A stretch of 45,433 nt of DNA from Chloroflexi bacterium HGW-Chloroflexi-4 (GTDB lineage: Bacteria; Chloroflexota; Anaerolineae; Anaerolineales; Anaerolineaceae): contig PHBW01000027.1 of the NCBI GenBank assembly GCA_002840715.1, forward strand, positions 1 through 45,433, in the 5' to 3' direction. Position 1 is the first letter of the stretch. The number at the start of each line of letters is the position of its first letter. Position numbers and translations under genes: made by a program. The notes beneath the pieces are model-generated. The model did no database searches. It worked only from the letters and a program-made list of their open reading frames with translations, and was not told the DNA's origin. Shown here piece by piece: positions 17,025-25,037 of the stretch.

Positions 17025-20000
17025 ATGACCTTAACCGTTCCTGTAGTCCGCACAAAAATCATCATACCTCGACGGAGAACTGAAATATTATCCCGTCCGA
17101 GGCTGCTTTCGATACTCGAAAATGTGTTGGATTTGAAATTATTGATCCTTGCAGCACCAGCGGGTTATGGAAAGACCTCTCTACTCATTGATTTTACGTA
17201 CCACACGCAACTGCCGGTATGCTGGTTTGCCATTGATGCGCTGGATGCAGATCCGCAGCGGTTTATCGCACATTTCATTACTGCAATTGCCAATCGTTTT
17301 CCCACTTTTGGAGAAGCTTCATTTTCCGCGCTTAGCAACCTAAACCAAGATTCTTTGAATCTTGATCCAGTAATATCTGCCATCATCAATGATGCATATG
17401 AACATATAACAGAGCATTTTGTCTTTGTTCTGGATGATTATCATTATGTACGTGACAGTAAGCTGATTGATGAGTTTATTAATCGCATTACCCTTGAAGT
17501 ATCAGAAAACTGTCATTTGATCATATCATCACGAACATTGTTAACCTTGCCTGATTTGACCTTGTTGGTGGCGCGGTCTCAAGTTGGCGGTTTAAGTTAT
17601 GAAGAGCTTGCTTTCTTGCCGGAAGAGATAAAACAGTTATTTTCAGTAAATTACCACCAAAGTATTACTGAAAAAGCGGCAACGGATATGGTGGAGCAGA
17701 CAGAAGGGTGGATTACAGGGCTGCTATTAACAGCCCAGCTTTCACCCAAAGAAACAAGCAACCGTCTGAGATTGGCAAGAGTCTCAGGAATCGGTCTTTA
17801 TGAATTCCTGGCACAGCAAGTATTGGAACAGCAATCTGACGAGTTCAGATTATTCCTTAAGCGGACATCGCTTTTGGAGGAGTTTGATGCTGTTTTATGC
17901 GAACACATCTTTTCTCAAGTTAAAGGAATCAAGTCAGAAAACTGGCACGAACGGATAGAACTTTTGTTGAGAGAGAATTTGTTTGTTCTTCCAGTTGATG
18001 ATGAAACGCTACACTTGCGCTACCATCATCTCTTTCGTGATTTTCTACAGAATAGCATGCGTTCTGAGAGACCTGAAGAAAGCCGGCAAATTGAGTCTTG
18101 TCTGGCAAAATATTATGAGCAGCGAAAAGAATGGGAACGGGCGTTTGAGATCTATTCACGGATTGGTAATGCTGAACAGCTCGCAGATCTGATTTTGATG
18201 GCGGCGCCATCCATGATCTTGGGGGGACGATTAACGACTCTTTCCACATGGCTGGGTCAACTGCCTGTGTCAGTAAGAGAGGAACAACCTGAGTTTTTGT
18301 CCATTAAAGGGTCTATCGCAATGCTGCGCGGAGATAGTAAAAATAGCCTTGAAATCATGGACAAAGCCATCAATGGTCTTCGCAAAAATCAAAATATTGA
18401 AGCGTTAACCGCAACTCTCATCCGCAGGAGTTGGGTCAACCGTTTCTTTGGATATTATGATTTGGCATTATGTGACGCCAAAGAGGCCATATTATTAAGC
18501 AAGAACGATCCGAAGTTTACAAAACTAAACGCTGAAGCATTGCGCTCGATAGGATTATCATTTTATCAATCAGGTGAATTAAAAAAGGCATTGACCTCCC
18601 TCTCATCCTCTCTCAAAAAATATAATCAACTTGGTGAAGAGCTGGATGCAGCCAAAGTTTTACTAGACCAGGGACTTGTCCATCTTACGCTTGGAGAATT
18701 TGATGAAGCGGACAGCGCCTATAAAAAATCGCTCTCGTTTTGGCAGGTCACGCAAAACTCACTTTGGCAAACCAATCTTCTCAATAATATCGGGGTTGTA
18801 CAGCATCTGCGTGGTATGTATGAACAGGCAGCAATATCTTTTGAAAAGGCGATAACACATGCACGGTTGGCAATGAATCCCCGGTTGGAGGGTTTTTCGC
18901 TCACCAGTTTGGGAGATCTCTACCGTGATATCCGTGCTCTGCCAGAAGCCAAAAAAGCGTATGAAATGGCAAAAGATTCGTCAGAATTTGTTAATGATCA
19001 AGCCTTGCAGGTTTTTCTGCAGTTATCAGACGCAACGTTGTCACGGTTAACAGGCGATTTTCTATCTTCAGAGAAAAGCAACCTTGCAGCTCTTGAAATT
19101 GCTCAAAAAGGCGGATCAAATTATGAGATTAATTTATGCCAATTAGAGCTGTGTGTTCTTGACCTACTTCAGAAGAGATTTGACAAACTGGAAAATAATC
19201 TAAATGAGGTGTTGAGCTATTTTTCAAAAGAAGGTTTTCATCTTGAAGAATTGCGAACGCGATTTTATTTTGAAGTAATGAATCTGCTGATCAAAAAAAA
19301 TGTTGATTCAGATAAGTCTTTTGTTATGTTTATCTTATCCAGTTTTAATGACCGTGACAAACCCACCATTTTGAGAATTGGTTTTGAATTAATCGATTTA
19401 CTCGAAAACCATATTAAAAACAATGATTCTTCAAATGAAATAATTGCCATCGTAAAAGAGTTTCGTGATGTTGAAGCATCATTAATTCCGATTCGGAAAA
19501 TTATCCGACGGCATTCAGAGACTGTCCAATTTTCCACCCCCAAGATAATGATTCGTTCTTTTGGAAAATGTCAGGTCAAGATTGGTGATCATTCTGTTGC
19601 CTTATCAGAATGGAAAACGCAGATGGTTCGGGATATGTTCTTTTTTATTCTTCAACACCCGGATGGGGTAACGAAAGAAGAGATTGGAGAAGCTTTCTGG
19701 CCTGATTCTACAATTGAGGCTTTACGAGTCCGATTTAAAAACTCAATTTATCGATTAAGACATGCTCTCGGCAGTGAAAGTATTAGCTTTATTGATGATT
19801 ATTACCGGTTTAATCGCACACTTGAATATTATTTTGACACCGAAGATTTCACCCAAGAGCTAGCAATTGCTGATAAAGCTTCCGAAACCAATGATAAGAT
19901 CCATCATTACATTCAGGCGATCAATCAATATCGTGGTTCATACTTGCCCAAAGTTGATTACGAATGGGTTTTAATTCAGAGAGAACAATATCATCAATAT

Positions 20001-20264
20001 TTCCTTACCAGTATTATGAAACTAATTGAGTTGCTTTTTAAAGGCAGGCAATTTCAAACTGCAATTCTCTATGTGAATAGGGCTATTGAAGAAGATGGAT
20101 GTTTTGAAGAAGCATACCGAGCAGGTATGAAAATATTTTCAGAACTGGGTGATCGGGCATCTATTTCAAGAATCTATGAAAAATGTTGTAATGCATTAAA
20201 GAAAGAACTTGGTTTGGATCCCGCACTTGAGACTTCGTTGTTGTATAAAGAACTGATGCAATAG
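17025..20264 (+). CDS. MalT-like ATPase/TPR regulator with C-terminal winged-helix and BTAD domains
   Basis: A 1079-aa STAND-type transcription regulator. The N terminus has the MalT/LuxR-LAL opening (VVRTKIIIPRRR), Walker A APAGYGKTS (about 44-52) and Walker B FVFVLDDYH (about 135-143). The NB-ARC/winged part carries LPEEIKQLF and EGWITGLLLTAQ. About 370-830 is TPR repeats. From about 842 a winged helix (IRSFGKCQVKIGD, RVRFKNSIYRLRHALG) leads into a bacterial transcriptional activation (BTAD) domain ending KKELGLDPALETSLLYKEL. This is a SARP-like activator that would be switched by ATP and by a ligand on the TPR arch. It directly precedes a small secreted-peptide-like ORF with direct repeats in its promoter. 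No LuxR HTH is present. Confidence 0.9.
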   Translation: MTLTVPVVRTKIIIPRRRTEILSRPRLLSILENVLDLKLLILAAPAGYGKTSLLIDFTYHTQLPVCWFAIDALDADPQRFIAHFITAIANRFPTFGEASFSALSNLNQDSLNLDPVISAIINDAYEHITEHFVFVLDDYHYVRDSKLIDEFINRITLEVSENCHLIISSRTLLTLPDLTLLVARSQVGGLSYEELAFLPEEIKQLFSVNYHQSITEKAATDMVEQTEGWITGLLLTAQLSPKETSNRLRLARVSGIGLYEFLAQQVLEQQSDEFRLFLKRTSLLEEFDAVLCEHIFSQVKGIKSENWHERIELLLRENLFVLPVDDETLHLRYHHLFRDFLQNSMRSERPEESRQIESCLAKYYEQRKEWERAFEIYSRIGNAEQLADLILMAAPSMILGGRLTTLSTWLGQLPVSVREEQPEFLSIKGSIAMLRGDSKNSLEIMDKAINGLRKNQNIEALTATLIRRSWVNRFFGYYDLALCDAKEAILLSKNDPKFTKLNAEALRSIGLSFYQSGELKKALTSLSSSLKKYNQLGEELDAAKVLLDQGLVHLTLGEFDEADSAYKKSLSFWQVTQNSLWQTNLLNNIGVVQHLRGMYEQAAISFEKAITHARLAMNPRLEGFSLTSLGDLYRDIRALPEAKKAYEMAKDSSEFVNDQALQVFLQLSDATLSRLTGDFLSSEKSNLAALEIAQKGGSNYEINLCQLELCVLDLLQKRFDKLENNLNEVLSYFSKEGFHLEELRTRFYFEVMNLLIKKNVDSDKSFVMFILSSFNDRDKPTILRIGFELIDLLENHIKNNDSSNEIIAIVKEFRDVEASLIPIRKIIRRHSETVQFSTPKIMIRSFGKCQVKIGDHSVALSEWKTQMVRDMFFFILQHPDGVTKEEIGEAFWPDSTIEALRVRFKNSIYRLRHALGSESISFIDDYYRFNRTLEYYFDTEDFTQELAIADKASETNDKIHHYIQAINQYRGSYLPKVDYEWVLIQREQYHQYFLTSIMKLIELLFKGRQFQTAILYVNRAIEEDGCFEEAYRAGMKIFSELGDRASISRIYEKCCNALKKELGLDPALETSLLYKELMQ

Positions 20265-20287
20265 ATATCTGCATTAACGAATGCAAA

Positions 20288-20320
20288 AAAATGTCGATTG
20301 TTAACGCGATCGGCATTTTT
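20288..20320 (+). terminator. intrinsic terminator after the MalT/BTAD regulator
   Basis: An 11-bp stem with one G-T pair (20288-20298 with 20309-20319) ends in a T run, 24 bases after the stop codon. It separates the regulator from the following cassette. Confidence 0.75.
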
Positions 20321-20349
20321 AGTCTTAATTTGCGTGAAACCATGTTTTT

Positions 20350-20395
20350 GGAGCCTGTTTTGGAGCCTGTTTTGAAGCCTTGTATTTGTAATAAT
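20350..20395 (+). promoter_or_regulatory. three direct repeats plus -10 box: SARP-like operator/promoter
   Basis: GGAGCCT occurs at 20350-20356 and 20362-20368 and as GAAGCCT at 20374-20380, an exact 12-base period. An AATAAT -10 candidate follows at 20390-20395, about 9 bases after the last copy. No -35 box is visible. SARP activators bind direct heptamers placed in this way relative to the -10 (known spacing 11 or 22 bases), and the gene just upstream encodes a BTAD regulator. The assignment is inferred. Confidence 0.5.
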
Positions 20396-20437
20396 GTTGT
20401 AACACTTCAAATCAGGTAACTAAAAAAGGAGCTATTC

Positions 20438-20557
20438 ATGAAATCAATCGCATTCTCAATCTCAAAAAACATCCGTGTCGTTTTGTTTGTTGCCACCCTC
20501 GTTTTGTTTGTTCTAGCAGCAGGTGCTCCTTCTGCAACTGGCACAATCGGCGGATAA
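20438..20557 (+). CDS. 39-aa hydrophobic peptide, candidate secreted signal peptide precursor
   Basis: The ORF encodes 39 residues: a short basic N terminus (MKSIAFSISKNIR), a hydrophobic helix (VVLFVATLVLFVLAA) and a small polar tail (GAPSATGTIGG). AAAGGAG lies 7 bases before the ATG. The AGA-PS junction resembles a signal-peptidase site, which would release about nine residues. It is followed after 9 bases by the DUF5317 gene. No homologue is recognised. It could also be a simple leader ORF for translational coupling. Confidence 0.6.
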   Translation: MKSIAFSISKNIRVVLFVATLVLFVLAAGAPSATGTIGG

Positions 20558-20566
20558 CTTTTTTCA

Positions 20567-21157
20567 ATGATTCTCGTCGCAGCCGTCCTGGTGGGATTGA
20601 TCGCCGGGTTATGCAGAGCTTGGTTAATCAAAAGAAGCTATCGGGTGTTTGAACTGAAGTATCCGGTATTGGTATTGGTGGCATTTATTCCACAATATTT
20701 TGCTTTCTTTGCTCCAAAAATCCGAGAGCTGCTATCAGCCAATCTGGTCGCAATCCTTCAGGTGAGTTCACTGATCATTTTGTTAGGTTTTTCGATCCTT
20801 AACATTAAAAAACCTGGTTTTTGGCCTATATGCTTAGGGTTTCTACTCAACTTCATAGTAATCGCTCTAAACGGCGGTTTCATGCCCATTAGTCCGGCGA
20901 CGGTGAATAAGCTGAATCATGGCTCGGAAACATTCTGGATGATCGGACAGCGTTTCGGTTATTCAAAAGATATTATCCTTTCTCCAGAAATGACCAAACT
21001 TGCTTTTCTTTCAGATCGATTCACCATTACTAATTTTCTTGGCTACAATGTGGCTTTTAGCTTGGGTGACACTTTTATTGCGTTGGGTGTGATCTTGTTA
21101 CTTTGGATGTTAGGCGGAAAATCAGAGCTAAAAACGAAGGAGATAATTAATGAGTAA
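20567..21157 (+). CDS. DUF5317 family membrane protein
   Basis: A 196-aa protein with about five membrane helices. The motifs NGGFMPIS (near residue 105) and LSDRF followed by FSLGDTFIALGV are those of DUF5317, a family of unknown function common in Chloroflexota and Firmicutes. There is no good ribosome site, so it is probably coupled to the 39-aa ORF 9 bases upstream. It overlaps the next gene by 8 bases. The position between two small peptide genes suggests a role in their export, processing or sensing; this is inference. Confidence 0.8.
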   Translation: MILVAAVLVGLIAGLCRAWLIKRSYRVFELKYPVLVLVAFIPQYFAFFAPKIRELLSANLVAILQVSSLIILLGFSILNIKKPGFWPICLGFLLNFIVIALNGGFMPISPATVNKLNHGSETFWMIGQRFGYSKDIILSPEMTKLAFLSDRFTITNFLGYNVAFSLGDTFIALGVILLLWMLGGKSELKTKEIINE

Positions 21158-21440
21158 CATTTTTATAGATTATATGCAGCCGTCAGAAATAGTTATTGAT
21201 AATGAGCGTGAATACAGCCGAATAATGACTGCTGCCGTGGTTAATGAAAGATTCCGTAAGTTGTTGCTTTCCAATCCAAGCCTTGCGCTCAAAAATGGCT
21301 ATGGTGGTGAAGCATTCAATCTTGAATCTGAAGAATCAGAACGAATTTCCGCAATCAAAGCCACTTCGTTAGCTGAGTTTGCCCGCCAGATGAATGGCTG
21401 TCCACCCCGCTCAAATATGGGGTTACTCGCTGCAGATTGA
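21150..21440 (+). CDS. small NHLP/Os1348-like leader-peptide family protein
   Basis: The 96-aa protein has a central segment, VVNERFRKLLLSNPSLALKNG followed by acidic residues and IKATSLAEFARQM, that resembles the nitrile-hydratase-like leader (NHLP) clan seen in RiPP precursors such as the Os1348 family. The short C-terminal tail, NGCPPRSNMGLLAAD, has one Cys. AAGGAG lies inside the end of DUF5317 and positions the start. No lanthipeptide synthetase, cyclodehydratase or radical SAM gene is nearby, so it may be a leader-like regulator rather than a modified peptide. Similarity is judged by eye. Confidence 0.6.
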   Translation: MSNIFIDYMQPSEIVIDNEREYSRIMTAAVVNERFRKLLLSNPSLALKNGYGGEAFNLESEESERISAIKATSLAEFARQMNGCPPRSNMGLLAAD

Positions 21441-21502
21441 ATTATCGAATATTTCCAGATTGCTGGAAACATCGCTAATGGTTAAATGCCAGGGTTGTAT
21501 AC

Positions 21503-22621
21503 ATGACGCATTACATCGAAAATTACAGCTATCCTTATAAGACAAGGGGTTCTGGTGCTGTCACCAGAACAACCGAAAAATTGACTGGTCTGTCAAGACT
21601 GAGTCATTTTTTGGTTGGCATTGAGACTATTGATACATTGATTGAACGGTCGGCAGTGTACATTCGCGACATGCTGCGTGTTGACTATTGCCGAATTTTT
21701 ATTCTGTCTTCAGACGGACATTATTTTTTCAAGAGTAAACAATCTGAGACTGTTGAAGCGGTCGAGAAGGTCTTCGAACTTGTTTCCAGTTCAAAAGAAG
21801 CCCAAAAACCTTCTTCATTGGAACAGGTTTTGGATATTAGAGCCAGAGAATTATTAGGTCTAAAAATTCGTGATTGCCATTGGATTATTCCGCTTTGCGT
21901 TGAACAATCGCAGGTTGGCACACTTGTTTTAGCAAAGACGAATTCAACTGAAATTGATGCATTCCCGCCTGATACATACTATTTGGTCGATTTGATTGCC
22001 GATCAGTTGGGAAATGCGATACATCGCAGGCAGCTTAATGAACAATTGGAGAACTCCTCCATTGAAATCGTCTTAGCGCTTTCAAAAACGCTTGAAACCA
22101 GAGATCCATACAGCGGCGCTCACAGTAAACGGTTGGCTTCTTTTTCGGAAAAAATGGCACGATACTTTAATTTATCTGGTCGTGAAACTCGCGAGCTGTG
22201 TTGGGCTGCCTTGCTGCATGACATTGGCAAGATTGGAATAGAAGATTCTATTCTGCATAAACCTGGTTCTCTTACTACAAGAGAATGGGAGGTTATGAAA
22301 TCCCATTCTGAAGTAGGCGCTCATATTGTTCAGGATTTGAGCGGACTTGAAAATATTGCTTCAATAATCTTGTCACATCATGAAAGAGTTGACGGCAAAG
22401 GTTATCCACAAGGACTTATGGGCGATCAGATCCCCATGGGTGCAAAGATTATTGCAGTTGTGGATTCATATTCAGCCATGACCGAAGGGCGGGTTTATAA
22501 AGCCCCCAGAAGCCATGAAGAGGCAATTCTGGAACTTGAGAAGAATTCCGGCTTGATGTATGCCCCGGAAGTTGTAAATGCATTTGTGAGCTTGTTTGAT
22601 GAAAGTGATTTTGTTGATTGA
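21503..22621 (+). CDS. GAF - HD-GYP cyclic-di-GMP phosphodiesterase-like protein
   Basis: A 372-aa protein with a GAF domain at about 30-175 and an HD-GYP domain at about 185-365. The metal and signature residues are present: TRDPYSGAHSKRL, HDIGKIGI, KSHSEVG, LSHHERVDGKGYP (GYP motif) and IIAVVDSYSAMT. HD-GYP proteins hydrolyse cyclic di-GMP. It is the last gene of the small-peptide cassette, 62 bases after the NHLP-like gene, and has a weak ribosome site. It could link the cassette to cyclic di-GMP, which the GGDEF protein at 6.3-10 kb makes. Confidence 0.88.
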   Translation: MTHYIENYSYPYKTRGSGAVTRTTEKLTGLSRLSHFLVGIETIDTLIERSAVYIRDMLRVDYCRIFILSSDGHYFFKSKQSETVEAVEKVFELVSSSKEAQKPSSLEQVLDIRARELLGLKIRDCHWIIPLCVEQSQVGTLVLAKTNSTEIDAFPPDTYYLVDLIADQLGNAIHRRQLNEQLENSSIEIVLALSKTLETRDPYSGAHSKRLASFSEKMARYFNLSGRETRELCWAALLHDIGKIGIEDSILHKPGSLTTREWEVMKSHSEVGAHIVQDLSGLENIASIILSHHERVDGKGYPQGLMGDQIPMGAKIIAVVDSYSAMTEGRVYKAPRSHEEAILELEKNSGLMYAPEVVNAFVSLFDESDFVD

Positions 22622-22680
22622 TAATTCCGAAAGATGCCCTTTTGAGGCAATTTCTTAACTTCGCTGCAGGGGGAAAACAA

Positions 22681-22716
22681 AATGGATGGCTATCGTCTCG
22701 AGCCATCCATTTTTCT
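22681..22716. terminator. bidirectional terminator between HD-GYP and flavin reductase genes
   Basis: A perfect 11-bp stem (22681-22691 with 22701-22711) is followed by TTTCTTT on the plus strand and preceded by an A-rich run. It serves the two convergent genes. Confidence 0.85.
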
Positions 22717-23247
22717 TTAGTTTGTATATAAAGTGGGGTCGCCACGTAAATTTACAATCTCGCCGTAATAAATTTTATGATAATCTGCGAGAGGATAATG
22801 GTTTTCAATGGATGGGTCAATAAAACCTTGCGGTTTGAGAATGTCAGTATAAATCTTTCGGCATTCAACCACCAGATTGGCTTCAATATAGGATGGGGCG
22901 TTTACCAGAGTGCTTTTACAGGGGGTGAGCCCTGATTCCTTGATTTTGTCGCCATCACGACCGGATTTTGCACCAAGAAGACTCAAGGCTTTATGGTATT
23001 TATTGGGAAATGCACACATGGTGAAATCCGGGTTTGATTCCATAAATCCAAATGTATATCGGGTTGGTCTGACTAATACCTGAACCACGGGTTTGTTCCA
23101 AATAATCCCCATCCATCCCCAGGAGATGGTCATGCAGTTGTATTTTTCCTCACTAAAATTGCCAGCCGACAACAGAAACCATTCTTTTTCCCATAAGGTA
23201 TAAATCTTTGCAAAAAAGTCTTTTGGTGCGATGGGTTGGATGTTCAT
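22717..23247 (-). CDS. flavin reductase-like (FMN-binding split-barrel) protein
   Basis: A 176-aa protein similar to flavin reductase-like FMN-binding proteins: NCMTISWGWMGIIWNKP (flavin contact), VLVRPTRYTFGFMESNPDFTMC and LVVECRKIYTD. Such proteins bind FMN and reduce flavins, or act as flavoredoxin-like electron carriers. It is a single gene with a short intergenic region toward the sortase terminator. Partner oxygenase or reductase genes are not evident. Confidence 0.85.
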   Translation of the reverse strand: MNIQPIAPKDFFAKIYTLWEKEWFLLSAGNFSEEKYNCMTISWGWMGIIWNKPVVQVLVRPTRYTFGFMESNPDFTMCAFPNKYHKALSLLGAKSGRDGDKIKESGLTPCKSTLVNAPSYIEANLVVECRKIYTDILKPQGFIDPSIENHYPLADYHKIYYGEIVNLRGDPTLYTN

Positions 23248-23281
23248 AAATTCTCCTTAATGAGGATGTTTACATGATTAT

Positions 23282-23320
23282 AAAACACAAGAACAGCTTT
23301 GCGGGCTGTTCTTGTGTTTT
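23282..23320 (-). terminator. terminator of sortase-like gene 1
   Basis: A perfect 16-bp inverted repeat (23282-23297 with 23305-23320, loop of 7) ends in T run on the minus strand, 25 bases after the sortase stop. Confidence 0.88.
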
Positions 23321-23344
23321 GGAAAGCATGCAGAAAAGTAAGAG

Positions 23345-23941
23345 TTATCCGGCAGGTGAAGCGATGACAAAGAGTCGTCCCCAGGATGAATTGCCATTTT
23401 TGCTGATGCAGGTTTGTAATACAAGGCCACCTGAACCATAAGTTTCATTGAACACATCAGAACTTGACAGGGTTGCATCTGGGTTGTCTAAATTGACAAA
23501 ATCGGAATAAGGATCGGTGGGGCTGAGCGCCTGATATTTCTTGATGGTTTTGACTTGATACTTCTTAATGCTGCCATCACCATAAACAAGGATAATCTCA
23601 GTGCCAGAGCCCAGTTTAGAAAAATTTGCGCCAGAGAGATAGTTGTGAGCCAAAAGGCCGATGGATCCACCCTGGCTGGCCAAACCGAATTGAGTAACAG
23701 TGCCTGAAGCGGAAGAAACATAAACTGGAGAAGATTGTTGAACCACTTTTACAGCCATGACGTTCTTTACAAAAACACCAACCAATTGTGATGCGTCGGT
23801 TTTCTTTAAAGAGGCCGCGAAGGTTTCTATCGAAGTGGTACTGGCTGCAGCTTGAGCTGGCGTGGGGGGAAGAATGCTGAACACGACGATCAGCGCCACG
23901 AAGAAGGAAAGGAATTTGTTTTTCAGGGTTAATTTTTTCAT
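23345..23941 (-). CDS. exported sortase-like transpeptidase, paralogue 1
   Basis: 198 aa with an N-terminal signal sequence (basic start, hydrophobic core to about 25, cleavage near AQA-AA). The sortase catalytic triad is in place: His in GLLAHNYLSG, Cys in LVLQTCIS and Arg in WGRLFVIA. The sequence between, LGSGTEIILVYGDGSIKKYQV, fits the sortase barrel. No LPxTG-type substrate gene or pilin was seen in the window. It is a close paralogue of the next gene and carries its own terminator. The class cannot be fixed by eye; a housekeeping role in a Gram-negative-like Chloroflexota envelope is uncertain. Confidence 0.82.
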   Translation of the reverse strand: MKKLTLKNKFLSFFVALIVVFSILPPTPAQAAASTTSIETFAASLKKTDASQLVGVFVKNVMAVKVVQQSSPVYVSSASGTVTQFGLASQGGSIGLLAHNYLSGANFSKLGSGTEIILVYGDGSIKKYQVKTIKKYQALSPTDPYSDFVNLDNPDATLSSSDVFNETYGSGGLVLQTCISKNGNSSWGRLFVIASPAG

Positions 23942-24202
23942 CTACTCATCCATAACTATAATTTATTAGTTATAGTATAGTAATTTTTTGGTAATAAATC
24001 AAGACAATAATGGTCAAATTAACAAACTTGTAATTTGTCTTCAGCAAGTAATTAATTGAAATCTGGTTAAAAGAGTAACGAAGGTATTGTTGTCGATATT
24101 TAAAAACCAGGAACCACTCTCTTGAGGGGTTCCTGATCGAAGGTTTGCGCCAGAATGTTCAAACTTCTCTGGGATTGTGAATCTGACCAACAATGGAAGA
24201 TA
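23942..24202. other. 261-base spacer between the two sortase-like genes
   Basis: It contains an AT-rich inverted repeat (ATAACTA at about 23949 with TAGTTAT about 15 bases later) just before sortase 1, which may be a promoter or operator, and the terminator of sortase 2. No ORF was found. Confidence 0.5.
24101..24134 (-). terminator. terminator of sortase-like gene 2
   Basis: An 11-bp stem with one mismatch (24109-24119 with 24124-24134, loop CTTG-side) is followed on the minus strand by GGTTTTTAAA, about 70 bases after the stop. Confidence 0.7.
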
Positions 24203-24796
24203 TTAAACTTCTGAGGCAATAATAAAAAGTCGTCCCCATCCTAAAAGCCCATTCCTGGCAATACAAGTTTGAAGCACAAGATCTCCAGCACCATATGTCT
24301 CGTAAATGACATCGTCGCTTGAAATTGTGACGGTTGGTTTATCCAAATTTATAAAATTGGAGAAATTGTCGTTTGGACTTAGTGCTTGATATTCCAATAT
24401 TTTGTCGACTTTATATTTTTTTATGCTGCCATCACCAAAAATCAAAAAAATTTCAGTATCAGTAACAATATTTAAGAAACTTGATCCAGATAAATAGTTA
24501 TGAGCTAACAAACCAATAGATCCATATTTGCTGGCTAATCCGAATTGAGTAGCTGTTCCCATCTTTGTTGACACGGAATACTTGGAAGATTGTTGAACGA
24601 CTTTGAGCGCCAGGATGTCATAAACATAAACACCCACCAATTGTGATGAATCTGATTTCTTAAGGGTGGCTGTAAACTCTTCGAATGACGGAGGGTTAAT
24701 GGCAGCCTGAACAGTCATGGCAGGAGTAATGCCAAGTGCTATTACTATAATCATCAATATTGAAGTCATTCTTAAAATCAAACTTACTTTTCGCAT
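24203..24796 (-). CDS. exported sortase-like transpeptidase, paralogue 2
   Basis: 197 aa with a signal sequence (MRKVSLILRMTSILMIIVIA, cleavage near VQA-AI). It keeps the triad: His in GLLAHNYLSG, Cys in LVLQTCIA and Arg in WGRLFIIA. It aligns with paralogue 1 over the whole length (KSDSSQLVGVYVYDILALKV against KTDASQLVGVFVKNVMAVKV), so it is a tandem duplicate. Each copy has a separate promoter region and terminator, so the two may be expressed under different conditions. Substrates are unknown. Confidence 0.82.
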   Translation of the reverse strand: MRKVSLILRMTSILMIIVIALGITPAMTVQAAINPPSFEEFTATLKKSDSSQLVGVYVYDILALKVVQQSSKYSVSTKMGTATQFGLASKYGSIGLLAHNYLSGSSFLNIVTDTEIFLIFGDGSIKKYKVDKILEYQALSPNDNFSNFINLDKPTVTISSDDVIYETYGAGDLVLQTCIARNGLLGWGRLFIIASEV

Positions 24797-24984
24797 CGAT
24801 CCGCCTGGGAAATCTTTATTTATTAGCTATATGTTTATCGTTTATATATAGAAATAATACAGTAAATATGTAGTAAATATTGAGTAAGTTTCCTTAAAAA
24901 TATTGTAAAATAAAGATCTGTAATTTTTATGAAAATTTGGATTATTGGAAAAATGAAATAACGGATTTATGTTTTGCATATATT

Positions 24985-25022
24985 AAAAAAAGAATCGTTA
25001 TATTGATAACGATTCTTTTTTT
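24985..25022. terminator. bidirectional-looking terminator downstream of the patatin gene
   Basis: A perfect 17-bp stem (24985-25001 with 25006-25022, loop ATTG) is flanked by seven A and seven T. It lies 16 bases after the patatin stop on the minus strand. Confidence 0.9.
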
Positions 25023-25037
25023 AATAACAATTATTTG

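Noticed and set aside
20346..20380. The tandem 12-base units could be a simple VNTR or CRISPR-like array.
   Set aside because: Only two and a half short units exist, there are no spacers, and their position next to a -10 box fits an operator better.
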